From: Actinopolymorpha pittospori
GTDB taxonomy: Bacteria > Actinomycetota > Actinomycetes > Propionibacteriales > Actinopolymorphaceae
DNA: 64,000 bases
Direction of reading: 5' to 3'
NCBI RefSeq assembly: GCF_014873875.1
Contig: NZ_JADBEM010000001.1
Coordinates: 186,001 to 250,000, forward strand
In this document: positions 1-8,370 of the stretch, in pieces
How positions within the stretch are numbered: position 1 is the stretch's first letter
How the letters are laid out: each line of letters opens with the position of its first letter
Position numbers and translations under genes: made by a program
Notes under the pieces: model-generated
Told to the model about the DNA's origin: nothing
Database searches by the model: none
What the model saw: only the letters and a program-made list of their open reading frames with translations

Positions 1-105
1 ATCTCGCGCGGCTGGCCGGCGGTGTTGGCGAACCTGAAGTCCCTGCTCGAAACCGGCGAGGTCCTTCCGCAGGCGCCCTGGACGATGTCCAGCGCGAACG
101 ACTGA
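1..105 (+). CDS. SRPBCC/AHSA1-family protein, C-terminal end (partial)
   Basis: The window opens inside a reading frame that is open from base 1 and stops at 103-105, giving 34 residues. It contains GWPAVLANLKSLLETGE, the usual last helix of Aha1/SRPBCC (START-like) domain proteins. That fold binds small hydrophobic ligands or acts as a stress-related co-chaperone. The rest of the gene lies to the left. The TIGR03086 gene follows 32 bases later on the same strand, so the two may be co-transcribed. The family call rests on this short helix alone, and the specific function cannot be told. Confidence 0.6.
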   Translation: MSRGWPAVLANLKSLLETGEVLPQAPWTMSSAND

Positions 106-137
106 ACCGACCACCTGACCAGCTGAAAGGCACCTCC

Positions 138-731
138 GTGGCCGACTCTCCCCCTCCCCTGCCGCCGCTCGCCGAGAGTGTCGGGTTGTTCGAACGCTCC
201 GCCACCTACGCGCTGGAGGAGCTGTACGGCCTCACCGACGCCGGCCTGGACCGACCCACGCCATGTACCGGCTGGGACCTGCGCAAGCTGGCATTGCACC
301 TCGCCGCCTCCGCCGACGGCCTCGCCGATCTGGGCACCACGGGCAAGCTGAGCTTGTCGACGCCCCCGCAGGACCCGGATCCCGTGGGCCTCGCGCGGGA
401 CCGGATGCACCACCTGCTCGACACCTTCAAATCGGTGATGCACGGCGAGGCGGCCCCACACGTCGGCGATCAGGCCCGGTGGGCATGCTCCGCAGCGCAG
501 GCCGGCGCGATCGAGTTCGCGGCACACGGCTGGGACATCGCCACAGCCCGCGACGCGGACCGCGGGATCCCCGACGGGCTGGCGACCGAACTTCTGGCGT
601 TGTCAGCCGCGCTGCTCGACGACCAGGATCGCCGGCCGCAGTTCGGCCCACCCGTGGACGTCCCCGCGAGCGCGCCCGCGAGCGATCGTCTCGTCGCCTT
701 CCTCGGCCGGGATCCCGCCCCGCGTTCGTGA
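138..731 (+). CDS. TIGR03086-family metal-binding protein (DinB/mycothiol maleylpyruvate isomerase-like)
   Basis: This encodes 197 residues from a GTG start at 138, preceded by GAAAGG at 125-130 (7-base spacing). Residues 40-60 carry the family signature (TPCTGWDLRKLALHL), and a second conserved block (EFAAHGWDIATA) lies near residue 130. Together they form the metal-binding four-helix bundle of the maleylpyruvate isomerase N-terminal/DinB-like superfamily. In actinomycetes such proteins are thought to act in mycothiol-dependent chemistry, but most members, including TIGR03086, have no proven substrate. Its length is normal for the family. It sits just behind an SRPBCC gene and may share its transcript. 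Family assignment is secure; the reaction is unknown. Confidence 0.85.
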   Translation: MADSPPPLPPLAESVGLFERSATYALEELYGLTDAGLDRPTPCTGWDLRKLALHLAASADGLADLGTTGKLSLSTPPQDPDPVGLARDRMHHLLDTFKSVMHGEAAPHVGDQARWACSAAQAGAIEFAAHGWDIATARDADRGIPDGLATELLALSAALLDDQDRRPQFGPPVDVPASAPASDRLVAFLGRDPAPRS

Positions 732-1182
732 CGCGCGTCGTCACGAGGTCCGGGCGACTGCAGCGCCCGGGCGGCGGGAGGAGCGGCTGCTGGCTCAGGT
801 CACGCCTTGCCGGTGCGGTTGGTCAGCGCCCGTCGAGAGCGTCCAGGGCGCCGAGCGCGTCGCTGTAGCCGGAGGGGGTCGGAAGTCCCTGTCATGACAG
901 GCCTGTCGTGGCGTGGCCGAGCCACCCTTGCCATGCCTACGGTGCAGGTGCTGGGGAAGTGAGCAGGGTGGGCCGGCCAGCCCCATCCCAAGCTGTAGAC
1001 GCTCGGCCCGCACCTCCTCGCAGCGGCCGGTGTAGCCACCTAGCAGGCGCGACCCACGGCTATACCGGCCGCCACCACTCTCTGACGTCTGGATGATCGG
1101 CGTAGCGGAGCGTCGCCTCCTCAGGAACGCCGTCAGCCTAACCGCCGCAGTGGACGCCGCTCCCAACTGAGAGGAACCACTG
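732..1182. other. Intergenic stretch, no gene seen
   Basis: About 450 bases separate the TIGR03086 gene from a broken open frame at 1183. Frames here are arginine/proline-rich shadows without a ribosome-binding site or any recognisable family motif. Nothing structured was seen. Confidence 0.5.
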
Positions 1183-1400
1183 ATGGCCCTGGCCGAGGAC
1201 ACCCACCACCTGCTCGACCTGCTGTCGATGCTGCCCGAGCCGACTGATGACGCCTGGCCGGCGCTGTGGGATCTGATGGCGAACGCATCGAAGGCCGAGC
1301 GGTCAGCCCGCAGTTCCGCGACCGCATCGCTCACCACCTGAAGCAGGTGCAGAGCAAACCCGAAGATGACCCTAGCCGGCTGACGACGCGTACCACCTGA
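1183..1400 (+). pseudogene. Frameshifted remnant of a small hypothetical gene
   Basis: An ATG at 1183 follows GAGAGGAACC and starts a protein-like frame (MALAEDTHHLLDLLSMLPEP...). It reads about 43 residues in normal composition, then becomes a Ser/Arg/Thr run ending at 1341. The neighbouring frame from 1311 (QFRDRIAHHLKQVQSKPEDD) continues in normal composition and stops at 1398-1400. One indel near 1305-1311 would restore a protein of about 72 residues. I do not recognise the family. A divergent XRE regulator remnant follows, so the whole 1.2-2.0 kb stretch looks like degraded accessory DNA. Confidence 0.45.
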
Positions 1401-1499
1401 CTGGGCATGTGCTTATGTGCTTGGACGTCGACGACGATGCGAAGCAGCGCTTGGTGCCCGTCCTTGCGCACGGGGTCCGGTTGGAGGAACGCTCACTAA

Positions 1500-1652
1500 A
1501 ACGCGACTGGCCGCCGCTGGCTCGACGACATCCTGGACACTGCCTGGCGAGTCGTAGTCGCCTCGGTGGGGGCGCAGACACCCGAGGAACGCCGCAAGGA
1601 TTACCGGGTACGCCGCCGCTTCATCCTGCAAGACCGAGCCGAGCTCGGCTGA
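1500..1652 (+). pseudogene. Remnant of an unknown gene
   Basis: The frame entered at 1500, straight after an in-frame TAA at 1497, reads 50 residues to a stop at 1650-1652. Its composition is normal (TGRRWLDDILDTAWRVVVAS, then a basic helix ending in RRRFILQDRAELG). It has no start codon of its own. The plausible upstream part (1409-1496) lies in another frame. It overlaps nothing else that is convincing. The family is not recognised, and it is reported because the composition is that of a former gene rather than a shadow. Confidence 0.35.
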
Positions 1653-1714
1653 GAATCGACGCCGATGCCGCTCCCAGAACCGCTGAGCGAACAGGCCTCC
1701 AGCCCCAGCTCCAG

Positions 1715-2028
1715 CGGACTGACAGCACAGGTCAGCGACAGTGGCATGGAGTGACTCCAACGTGCCTGTCGTGGTGTCGGAGGCCTGGATGCGCTGGATC
1801 AGTTCAGGGTCTGCCACGGCGCCAGGTCCTTGCTGGCCACGACATCGAGCTGAGCGGCGCCGATCAGGTCGCCCCGAGCATGCAGCGCTGGTCGCAGCCG
1901 CGGCGCAAGCTCCTCGGTGGGTCGTTCTTGCCGCGTTCGACGTTCGGCCGGTGGCCCTTGCTGTAGTGCACCTGCTCTGAGAGTTGCGTCGATGACAACT
2001 CCCGCACCGTCCGCGGGTCACCAAGCAT
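1715..2028 (-). pseudogene. XRE-type helix-turn-helix regulator, decayed
   Basis: On the minus strand from 2028 one frame reads MLGDPRTVREL...QLSEQVHYSKGH, then NVERGK. That is the HTH_31/XRE helix-turn-helix of streptomycete-type regulators (normally SLRELAxxVHYSKGHLSxVERG). The frame breaks near 1865. The continuation, with the typical block ADPELIQRIQASDTTTGTLE and ESLHATVADLCCQ, lies in another frame down to about 1715. At least one frameshift and a missing C-terminus (intact relatives run 250-400 residues) make it non-functional. The IS element at 2298 lies only 270 bases upstream of the broken gene. Confidence 0.6.
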
Positions 2029-2297
2029 GTCTCCGAAGCCCGTCGTGACTCGATTCTCAGCCCGATTCGCCCGGTGTCCCCGGTCGCGGCGGACCAGCTC
2101 GGGCACAAGGGGTGTCGATGACGCAGGAGCGGTGCACGGGTCGTGGGGTGGTCCAAACGGCGCCAAGAACGCTCGAACAGCTCGTGCAGACGACCGGTTG
2201 CCCTGAACTGTGGGAGCAGAGTGTCAGGCCAAGAAGGCGGCACCGTCACGGCAGCACTTCTAACCTGCGACTTTAAGCCAGCGAGGGACTTGAACCC

Positions 2298-4397
2298 TAA
2301 CGCTGATTCTCGCGCAGCGGATTCAACCCCAGCTTGATCACTCGTATTCGTAGCGGAGGTGTCGTCCGCCCCACCAGGGGACTTCGGTGGTGGGGAGGTC
2401 GGCGTGGCGGAGGACGGGTGAGTAGGCGCGTCGGTCGAGGCGGACGATGGTTTCGTTATCGCGGTTTTCGATTGTGCCGCCGGTGGAGAGGAATCGGCGT
2501 TGCAGGGTGTCGGGTGTGGCGGTGGCGTAGCCGGGGAGGCGTCGGCGGAGCGCGGCGCAGATGGTGTGGGCGAGTACGGAGAGCACGACGTCGAGGTCGA
2601 TGTTGAGGGGGACCGCGCCGGCGAGGGCGTCCAGGCCGAAGGAGCGGATGGCTTCGGCGAGGCGTTGTTCGATGTTCATCCGCCTGGCGTAGGCCTCGAT
2701 CACGTGTTTGGTCGGGGTGGTGCGATTGTTGGTGATCAGGATGGTGGGTTCGTCGTGCCCGAGTCCGGTGATGGCGAGTTGGCGTAGCGTGCTGGGGTAG
2801 GCCGAGAGTGTGGCGGCGGGGTCTTCGATCACGCGGACACGGCGGGTTTTCCCGCCCGCTCGGGCGATGGTGAGTGGTGTCCAGTCCTTGGCGGGCAAGG
2901 CATGTAGGTGTTCGGTGAGTTTCGGGGTGCGGGCGCGCAGGGTGATGAAGGCGATGCCGCGGGCGTCGAGGTCGGCGAGCTGGGCCTGGGTGGTGACCTT
3001 GGAATCGAAGATCAACAGTTTCGGGTCCGCTCCGGAGGTTGTGCGCCAGTGGTCGGCGAAGGCGAGGATTTCGTTGTTCTGGTTGGCTTTGGCGAGGTCG
3101 GCGTTGGCGTAGAGCAGGGTGTGGGTGGCCGCGTCTTCGGCGAAGAAGGTCAACACTGAGCGGGTGCGTTGCGAACGTCTGGGCACGTAGTGTTTTTCCA
3201 ACGCGGGGTCGGCGCCCCAGTGCATGACGGCGTGGAAGTCGAGGTTGATCGCCTCGCCGTGCGCGAGCCCTGCGGCGAGGCTGGCTTTGTCCAGTGCGGC
3301 AAGGAATCGTTGTTGCCGGGTGTGGTCGAGCCGGTAGGAGTAGGTGGTCAGCGCGGTGGCCTTGGGCAGGCTGGTCAGCCCGGCGAACAACGCCGCACCG
3401 GGGTCGGTGGCGATGTCGTCGATGTGGGAGACGCGGCGGGTGGTGGTGAGTTTGATCGCCAGCAGCGACAGGATCGAGCTGATCGCCGGGATCACAGACG
3501 TGCCGGGATAGCCCGCGGCCCGCACCAGGCCGGGCAGGTCCAGTGCCACCAGATCGGGGATGGTCAGCAGTAGCCCGGCCATCCGGGTGTCGGCGTGGGC
3601 GGGCAGGACGGCGAAGTCGATCACCTTGGTGCGGGGCTGGGATTCGCGTCGGGGTAGGCCGCGCTCGGCGTGCGGACGGGGCCACAAGCGTGGGAACCCT
3701 TCCTCGGCCAGGACTTCGGCGACCCCGGTGCGGTTGAGCGGAGTGTCCTCCTCGGCGAGCGCGGCAGCGATCTCGTGGGCCGAGTGGCCCAACCGGCGCA
3801 GCTCGATGATCCTGGTGCGGGCCGCTTCCTTGGCCGGGGCCGTCTTCGGGCCCGGACGCGAGCTCTGGAAGAACTCGCAGCGTCCGGCCCGGAAGTCCCG
3901 CACCAGCGACTGCAGCGTCGTCAGGGTGTAGCCGAAGCGGGTCGCCGCCTCCGCCGCTGAGACTCCCTCGAACAGGTACGCGCGCAGTGCCTCGTAACGA
4001 CGCTGGTTCGCCGCTGCTGGGGCGGCGAAGTACTCACTGCCCCGACGGGCCGCTTCGGGGGTGGATATCGCTGCTTGTTCCACGATTCAACTACAGCAAG
4101 CGACACGATCGCGGTCAACGTGACACGCCGATCACTGGCGGCGACAGAGCGCAACGGCAGCCATCGCTGCGTCTCTCCCGCCGTCGTACTCCAAGTGAGA
4201 TCGTGCTCGCTCATCACATCCGGGTCGGACGACAATCCGAAATCCGCCACAACAGGCAGTCAGATCGACCCTGACCGATCACCCGCTTCGGGCGCAACGA
4301 CCATCACAATCACATGCCCATAGGCGAAAGCAGCCCGGAGCCGCCCAACATCCTGGAGCCACCGACGCGCCACCGCTAGACACGAGAATCGGCGCTA
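2298..4397 (-). mobile_element. Complete DDE insertion sequence with imperfect 17-bp terminal inverted repeats
   Basis: TAACGCTGATTCTCGCG at 2298-2314 pairs with CACGAGAATCGGCGCTA at 4381-4397, matching at 13 of 17 positions as inverted repeats. They bracket a single transposase gene read on the minus strand. The element is about 2.1 kb. The left repeat sits 24 bases past the transposase stop. The right one is about 300 bases upstream of its start, so the element has an unusually long leader. No convincing target-site duplication was seen next to the repeats, so the exact ends are tentative. Confidence 0.7.
2338..4083 (-). CDS. DDE transposase (IS4/IS1634-like), full length
   Basis: This is a 581-residue transposase. 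Residues 20-130 form an N-terminal helix-turn-helix region (AATRFGYTLTTLQSLVRDFR, then LGHSAHEIAAAL). The RNase H-fold catalytic core follows, with the first Asp in NLDFHAVMHWGAD, the second in LLIFDSKVTT, and the Glu in YARRMNIEQRLAE, which resembles the Y-R-E signature of IS4-superfamily enzymes. Length and reading frame are intact, so the element may still be active. It catalyses cut-and-paste movement of the 2298-4397 element. There is no accessory gene in the element. IS family placement is from motif memory and could be one of the related IS1634/IS1182-type groups. Confidence 0.85.
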   Translation of the reverse strand: MEQAAISTPEAARRGSEYFAAPAAANQRRYEALRAYLFEGVSAAEAATRFGYTLTTLQSLVRDFRAGRCEFFQSSRPGPKTAPAKEAARTRIIELRRLGHSAHEIAAALAEEDTPLNRTGVAEVLAEEGFPRLWPRPHAERGLPRRESQPRTKVIDFAVLPAHADTRMAGLLLTIPDLVALDLPGLVRAAGYPGTSVIPAISSILSLLAIKLTTTRRVSHIDDIATDPGAALFAGLTSLPKATALTTYSYRLDHTRQQRFLAALDKASLAAGLAHGEAINLDFHAVMHWGADPALEKHYVPRRSQRTRSVLTFFAEDAATHTLLYANADLAKANQNNEILAFADHWRTTSGADPKLLIFDSKVTTQAQLADLDARGIAFITLRARTPKLTEHLHALPAKDWTPLTIARAGGKTRRVRVIEDPAATLSAYPSTLRQLAITGLGHDEPTILITNNRTTPTKHVIEAYARRMNIEQRLAEAIRSFGLDALAGAVPLNIDLDVVLSVLAHTICAALRRRLPGYATATPDTLQRRFLSTGGTIENRDNETIVRLDRRAYSPVLRHADLPTTEVPWWGGRHLRYEYE

Positions 4398-4824
4398 ACC
4401 GCCCGATTACAAGTCCTCTAACGATCACGTCTGAGGATCGTCAGCGCAAAGCATGGCTGCCTTGCGAATATGGGAACTGCGTCCGCGGTGTCCGAGGCAG
4501 TGTAGACGTGTGCGCACCTCCTTGTGACAGATCTGTGACACCGCGCGGCCGATGTCGGGCTGGCTCACCGAGATACACGGTGGTGCGTCTTCCGCCGGCC
4601 TCCTGGCGCTTGTAGCGCGACGGACGGGACAGTCGAGACACGGTTTGGGAAGGTGCTCGGCGTTTTCCGCCAGGACCGGCCTGTGCGTCGGGAGATTGCG
4701 GCGGGGACCGCCGGGCCCCGAAAAGCGTGATCTGCGGGAGGACCAGGAAGTCGGTACCGTGCCCACGTGTGCTTGGCCGGGGCGGCGTGCCGAACGCGGC
4801 ACATCGTCGCAGGAGAGGAGCCAG
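4398..4824. other. Intergenic region upstream of the kinase gene
   Basis: The region has no convincing gene. The kinase frame is open back to 4552, but the added N-terminus (Gly/Arg/Ser-rich, no family similarity) is better read as untranslated leader. A direct repeat TGTGACA-(4)-TGTGACA at 4523-4540, centred on the palindrome ACAGATCTGT, is a candidate regulator-binding site for the kinase operon. Confidence 0.4.
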
Positions 4825-5988
4825 GTGAGGGATCCGTCGATGGGTGAGTCGGTTGTGCTCGGCGGCCGCTACGAGCTGTGCTCCCTGATCGGTCAGGGTG
4901 GCATGGCCGATGTGTACCGCGCACACGATCGAGTCCTGGACCGCGAGGTGGCGGTCAAGCTGCTGCGGCAGGCTTCGGTGGGGGCAAGCGACCGGGCGCG
5001 GTTCGCCGACGAGGCGCGCATGCTGGGCAGGCTGAGCCACCCGGGGTTGGTGACGGTTCTCGACGCCGCGACCAGTGAGGAAGAGCCCTACCTTGTGATG
5101 GAACTGGTCAACGGGCCCAGTCTGGCCGACTGTTGCCGTGGGGTGGCGCTGGAACCGACGCGGGTGGCGGCGATGGGCGCGCAGCTGGCGGACGCCTTGA
5201 ACTATGCCCATGACAACAGCATCGTCCACCGCGACGTCAAGCCGGCCAACGTGCTCCTCGGCGGGGATGACCGAGCGCTACTGACCGACTTCGGCATCGC
5301 CAAGTTGCTGTCAAACCCGACTGGTCACACCGCGACCGGGACGGCCGTGGGAACCGCCGCCTACCTGGCTCCCGAGCAGGTACGCGGAGAGAACGTCACC
5401 CCAGCCACCGACGTGTACTCACTGGGCCTGGTGCTGTTGGAAGCCCTGACCGGTGAGCGCACTTATGGGGGTTCACCGACCGAAGCTGCGCTCGCCCGGC
5501 TGACGACGCCACCTCCGCTACCACCAACCCTGCCCGTCGGCTTACATGACCTCCTCCGAGCCATGACGGCCCTAGACCCCGCGGACCGTCCGTCCACCGT
5601 GCAGATCGGAGACGCTTTGCATCAGCTCGCCGCTGGTGTGGAGCCGTCGGTGGTGGTGCCGACTGGGCAATCTGACGCCAAGGCCGCCGATCCTTCCACC
5701 CCACCAGTGAACGGTTCGTCGCACGGTGCCGCGACCGCCGAGAGCATTGAGCTGCGCGCAACCGGTCACCGGGGACCGGCTTCCCGATCGGGTCGTCTCA
5801 CACGAAGGGTCGGCAGGTCCTGGAGGTGGGCGGCGGCCGTGGCGCTCGCGATCTTCCTCGTCGTAGCTGTGGTCCTTGTGAGCGACGCCTTCGTCACCCG
5901 GCCACAGCCGGATGTTCCCGCTGGTGTGCCCGAGCAGCTGCGGCAGCCTTTGCAGGACCTGCACGACGCGGTGGAGGGAGGCCGATGA
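4825..5988 (+). CDS. Transmembrane Ser/Thr protein kinase (PknB-type)
   Basis: This is a eukaryotic-like Ser/Thr kinase of 387 residues from GTG 4825, chosen because AGGAGAGGAG sits just upstream and because kinase similarity begins right after it. The Gly-rich loop GQGGMADV is at residues 23-30 with the catalytic Lys at 45. The HRDVKPAN loop and DFG follow, then GTAAYLAPEQ and the DVYSLG helix. A Pro/Ser-rich linker (about 275-330) leads to one membrane segment (WAAAVALAIFLVVAVVLV) and a short exported tail of about 45 residues. There are no PASTA or other sensor repeats, so the sensing partner may be the lipoprotein encoded next, whose ATG overlaps this stop. Confidence 0.93.
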   Translation: MRDPSMGESVVLGGRYELCSLIGQGGMADVYRAHDRVLDREVAVKLLRQASVGASDRARFADEARMLGRLSHPGLVTVLDAATSEEEPYLVMELVNGPSLADCCRGVALEPTRVAAMGAQLADALNYAHDNSIVHRDVKPANVLLGGDDRALLTDFGIAKLLSNPTGHTATGTAVGTAAYLAPEQVRGENVTPATDVYSLGLVLLEALTGERTYGGSPTEAALARLTTPPPLPPTLPVGLHDLLRAMTALDPADRPSTVQIGDALHQLAAGVEPSVVVPTGQSDAKAADPSTPPVNGSSHGAATAESIELRATGHRGPASRSGRLTRRVGRSWRWAAAVALAIFLVVAVVLVSDAFVTRPQPDVPAGVPEQLRQPLQDLHDAVEGGR

Positions 5989-6593
5989 GACTCCTACATG
6001 GTCTCCAACAGCATTGGGTGCGCGTCGCCGGCCTTGGGCTGTCCCTGCTGTTGGTTGCTGGTTGCAGCGGTGCGAGCGCGCCCGCTGAAGCGGTGCCCGC
6101 CCTCGGCTCGATTCTCGGCAGGGTCGACCGCGCCATCGCCGGCAAGCAGTTCGACCAGGCGCGCCAAGAACTGGACCGGTTGGTGCAGACCACGCTCGAA
6201 GCCCGTGAAGCTGGTGATCTCGACAGTGCCCAAGCCGAGCCCATCCTGGCCGCGGTGATCAGCCTCACCACCAAACTTCCCCGCCCGCAGCCGGCGGACG
6301 ACAAGATGCGCGAAGAGCTGGAAAAGGAACGCGAGAAGCTCGAGAAGGAGCTGGAGGCTGAGAAGAAGAAGCTGGCAGAGAGCAAGGAGGAAGCGGCGAA
6401 CAAGCAGGAAGAGACCCGCCAGGGAGACCCCCAGCAGGGCGAGCCTCAGCACGAAGAGCCCCAGCACGAAGACAAGAACAAGGAAGACAAGAAGAAGCAG
6501 GACAAGCGTGGCGGAGATGAAGGCGGCAAGGAGGAAGGCGGCGGCAACGGTCGCTCCAGCAAGCACCGGCCAGACGATGGGCATGGGAACTAA
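5985..6593 (+). CDS. Charged coiled-coil lipoprotein, partner of the kinase
   Basis: The ATG overlaps the kinase stop (ATGA, 5985-5988), so the two are translationally coupled. The 202-residue product has a type II signal peptide with lipobox LLVAGC near residue 25. A globular helical part follows to about residue 105. After that comes a long Glu/Lys coiled coil (EELEKEREKLEKELE and onward), and the tail is rich in Gln/Glu/Pro/Lys/Gly. It resembles the 'mucin-associated surface protein' annotation common in actinomycetes, but that name carries no function. It would be anchored outside the membrane, where it could sense or tether the cell wall and signal to the kinase. That role is inference from operon structure. 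Confidence 0.75.
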   Translation: MRLLHGLQQHWVRVAGLGLSLLLVAGCSGASAPAEAVPALGSILGRVDRAIAGKQFDQARQELDRLVQTTLEAREAGDLDSAQAEPILAAVISLTTKLPRPQPADDKMREELEKEREKLEKELEAEKKKLAESKEEAANKQEETRQGDPQQGEPQHEEPQHEDKNKEDKKKQDKRGGDEGGKEEGGGNGRSSKHRPDDGHGN

Positions 6594-6621
6594 CTCTCGG
6601 CCCCATGGACACTCGCCGGCC

Positions 6622-6866
6622 CTACGCGGCCGTCTCCGGTGGCTGGTTCCCTCTGTGCCCTCGTAGGCGGGACGGGTCCAGTTGGCCGCGACCGGGCATG
6701 GGTGCGTTCTCGGGGGTCCGCCCTTGCGCCATCGTATGGAGCACCAGGTCGACGGTGTCTTCGGTGCGTGCAGTCGGCACAGGTTGGAGTAGATCGAGCC
6801 CAGTGCCGACGTAGAGCACTGCGCCGGTTCGGTGGCGGGTGAGCATGCGGCATGAGGCGTAGCGAT
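6622..6866 (-). pseudogene. Truncated copy of the 213-aa gene at 15426-16067
   Basis: The minus-strand frame from 6846 begins MLTRHRTGAVLYVGTGLDLL and continues QPVP...DDTVDLVLHTMAQGR-like. It matches the middle of the intact protein encoded at 15426-16067 (MLTRHRIAEVLYAGIGAGLL, then DDTVDLVLQAMAHGR). DNA similarity runs from about 6720 to 6866, including the shared GAGCATGCGG block. The first 117 residues or so of the family are absent, and the C-terminus past residue 40 of this piece has diverged. It is a dead partial duplicate about 9 kb from its parent. Confidence 0.7.
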
Positions 6867-7180
6867 GGCTTGCCCTGCGTCCTCAAGCTGTTGCCGACTC
6901 CCGCCGGGCCTGCACCTCGGTCCAGAAGCGGTGCAAGCACAGCCACGCTGAGGATCAGGCAGCGAGTGGATACGCTGCGGCCACGCCCACCGGCGGCGAA
7001 GAATGAGCGGCCAGGAGCCATCTCGCTCAGTGCGTCCGATGCGTGACAGCAGGCTAGCTGTCCGGCTGGGCCACCGGGAGTCGAGGCGAGACGTGGTGCG
7101 TCGGCGCGTGGTGACCCCCCGGTGCGGTCCGGACCGGTCGCAGCGCCGTAGTGGCGCCGCGACCGGTCCGTGCCGAACAG
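6867..7180. other. Intergenic stretch, nothing recognised
   Basis: About 310 bases lie between the truncated duplicate and the end of the gas-vesicle operon. No open frame shows normal composition, and no obvious terminator hairpin was found for the operon. Confidence 0.4.
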
Positions 7181-8356
7181 TCAGCGGGCAGGCGCGCCGC
7201 TCCGGCTCCGTCCACGCCGGGAGCTCTCCCGGCCACGGGAGACCGAGCGTCGCCCGTTTGGCGGTCGACCGTTGCGCGACCGAGGTGAGGTGTCCTCCTC
7301 CGGCTCCTCCGCGCTCTCGGACTCCTCTCCGTCGGAGTCGTCGTACTCGTCCTCGAAGTCGCCGTCCTCCTCGTCGGAGTCCTCGGCGTCCTCGGCGTCC
7401 TCGTCGGAGTCCTCGTCGGAGTCCTCGTCGGAGTCCTCGTACTCGTCAGCGTCCTCGTCGTCGAGGTCGCTGGCGGCCTCTTCGTCGGAAGAGGAGTCCT
7501 CGAACTCCGCGCCGTCGTCCTCGGTCTCCTCGGTCTCCTCGGTCCGGTCCTCGAGTTCGTCGGGTTGCCGCACGACCTGACCGTCCTCGATCTCGCCACG
7601 CCAGGAGCCGGTGGCCTCGCCGCGCATGGAGACGAAGCGGCGGAAGTGCTTGAGATCCAGACGGACCCGGCGACCGAAGGCGCGCCAGAGGTTCGCGGTC
7701 TTCTCCACGACGCCACCGGGGTAGTACTCCAACACCAGGAGCACCTTGGTGAGGTCGTCAGCCAGAGGATGAAAGGTCACGACGCCCTTGGTCGTGCCCT
7801 TGGCGCCTTCAGACGTCCAGGCGATCTTGCGGTCGGGAACCTGCTCGGTGACGGTCGCCTTCCAGGACCGGTGCGACCACCACACCTTGCCGCGCCAGTT
7901 GCTCTCGACCTCATCCCTCTGGTCGATGCTCTCCACGCCTTTCATGAACAAGGAGAACTCCTGGAACTGCGTCCACTGGTCATAGACCACCGATACCGGG
8001 GCGCCGACGTCGATGTCCTCGATGATGTTGGTCATCTTCGGCTTGCCGCTGCTGCCTCTGCTGAACAGCGACTTCACCTTGTCCTTCACCCCGGTCACCG
8101 CGGCGCTCGCGCTGGCATGCAAGGGTGACTTGCCCTCGGCCAGCTTCTTCAGTCCCACCCCCAGCGCGCCGGGGTTCTCGGCGTGGTCTTCCAGCCGCTG
8201 GGTGGTCTGCTCCAGCCGTTCGCCCGCGGACTTCATCAGGTCGTTACCCCGGGCCAGCGCGTACTCGCGTGCCTCCTTCGCCAGCCGCTCGGTGGCCGGA
8301 CTGCGCACAAGAGCGGATCCCACGTTGGAAAGGACAGACGCGTGCTTGTCAGCCAT
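7181..8356 (-). CDS. Gas-vesicle-cluster SRPBCC protein with acidic low-complexity tail (GvpZ-like)
   Basis: This 391-residue protein is last in the gas-vesicle operon, with GGAGAAGGT just before its ATG. Residues 1-105 are helical and charged. Residues 108-255 form an SRPBCC/polyketide-cyclase-like domain (IEDIDVGAPVSVVYDQWTQF, then FSLFMKGVESID and WTSEGAKGTTKGVV). Residues 270-350 are almost pure Asp/Glu/Ser, written as repeated GAC-GAG-GAC-TCC units in the DNA. The C-terminal 40 residues are Arg/Ser-rich. Streptomycete gas-vesicle loci carry a comparable gene called gvpZ; the match here is by position and domain, from memory. Its role in vesicle assembly is not established. Confidence 0.75.
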   Translation of the reverse strand: MADKHASVLSNVGSALVRSPATERLAKEAREYALARGNDLMKSAGERLEQTTQRLEDHAENPGALGVGLKKLAEGKSPLHASASAAVTGVKDKVKSLFSRGSSGKPKMTNIIEDIDVGAPVSVVYDQWTQFQEFSLFMKGVESIDQRDEVESNWRGKVWWSHRSWKATVTEQVPDRKIAWTSEGAKGTTKGVVTFHPLADDLTKVLLVLEYYPGGVVEKTANLWRAFGRRVRLDLKHFRRFVSMRGEATGSWRGEIEDGQVVRQPDELEDRTEETEETEDDGAEFEDSSSDEEAASDLDDEDADEYEDSDEDSDEDSDEDAEDAEDSDEEDGDFEDEYDDSDGEESESAEEPEEDTSPRSRNGRPPNGRRSVSRGRESSRRGRSRSGAPAR

Positions 8357-8370
8357 ACCTTCTCCTCTCC

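Noticed and set aside
7330..7480. Possible CRISPR or VNTR array from the repeated GTCCTCGTCGGA units
   Set aside because: The repeats are codon repeats of the acidic tail, read in frame with no spacers. No CRISPR array or cas gene was seen in the window.
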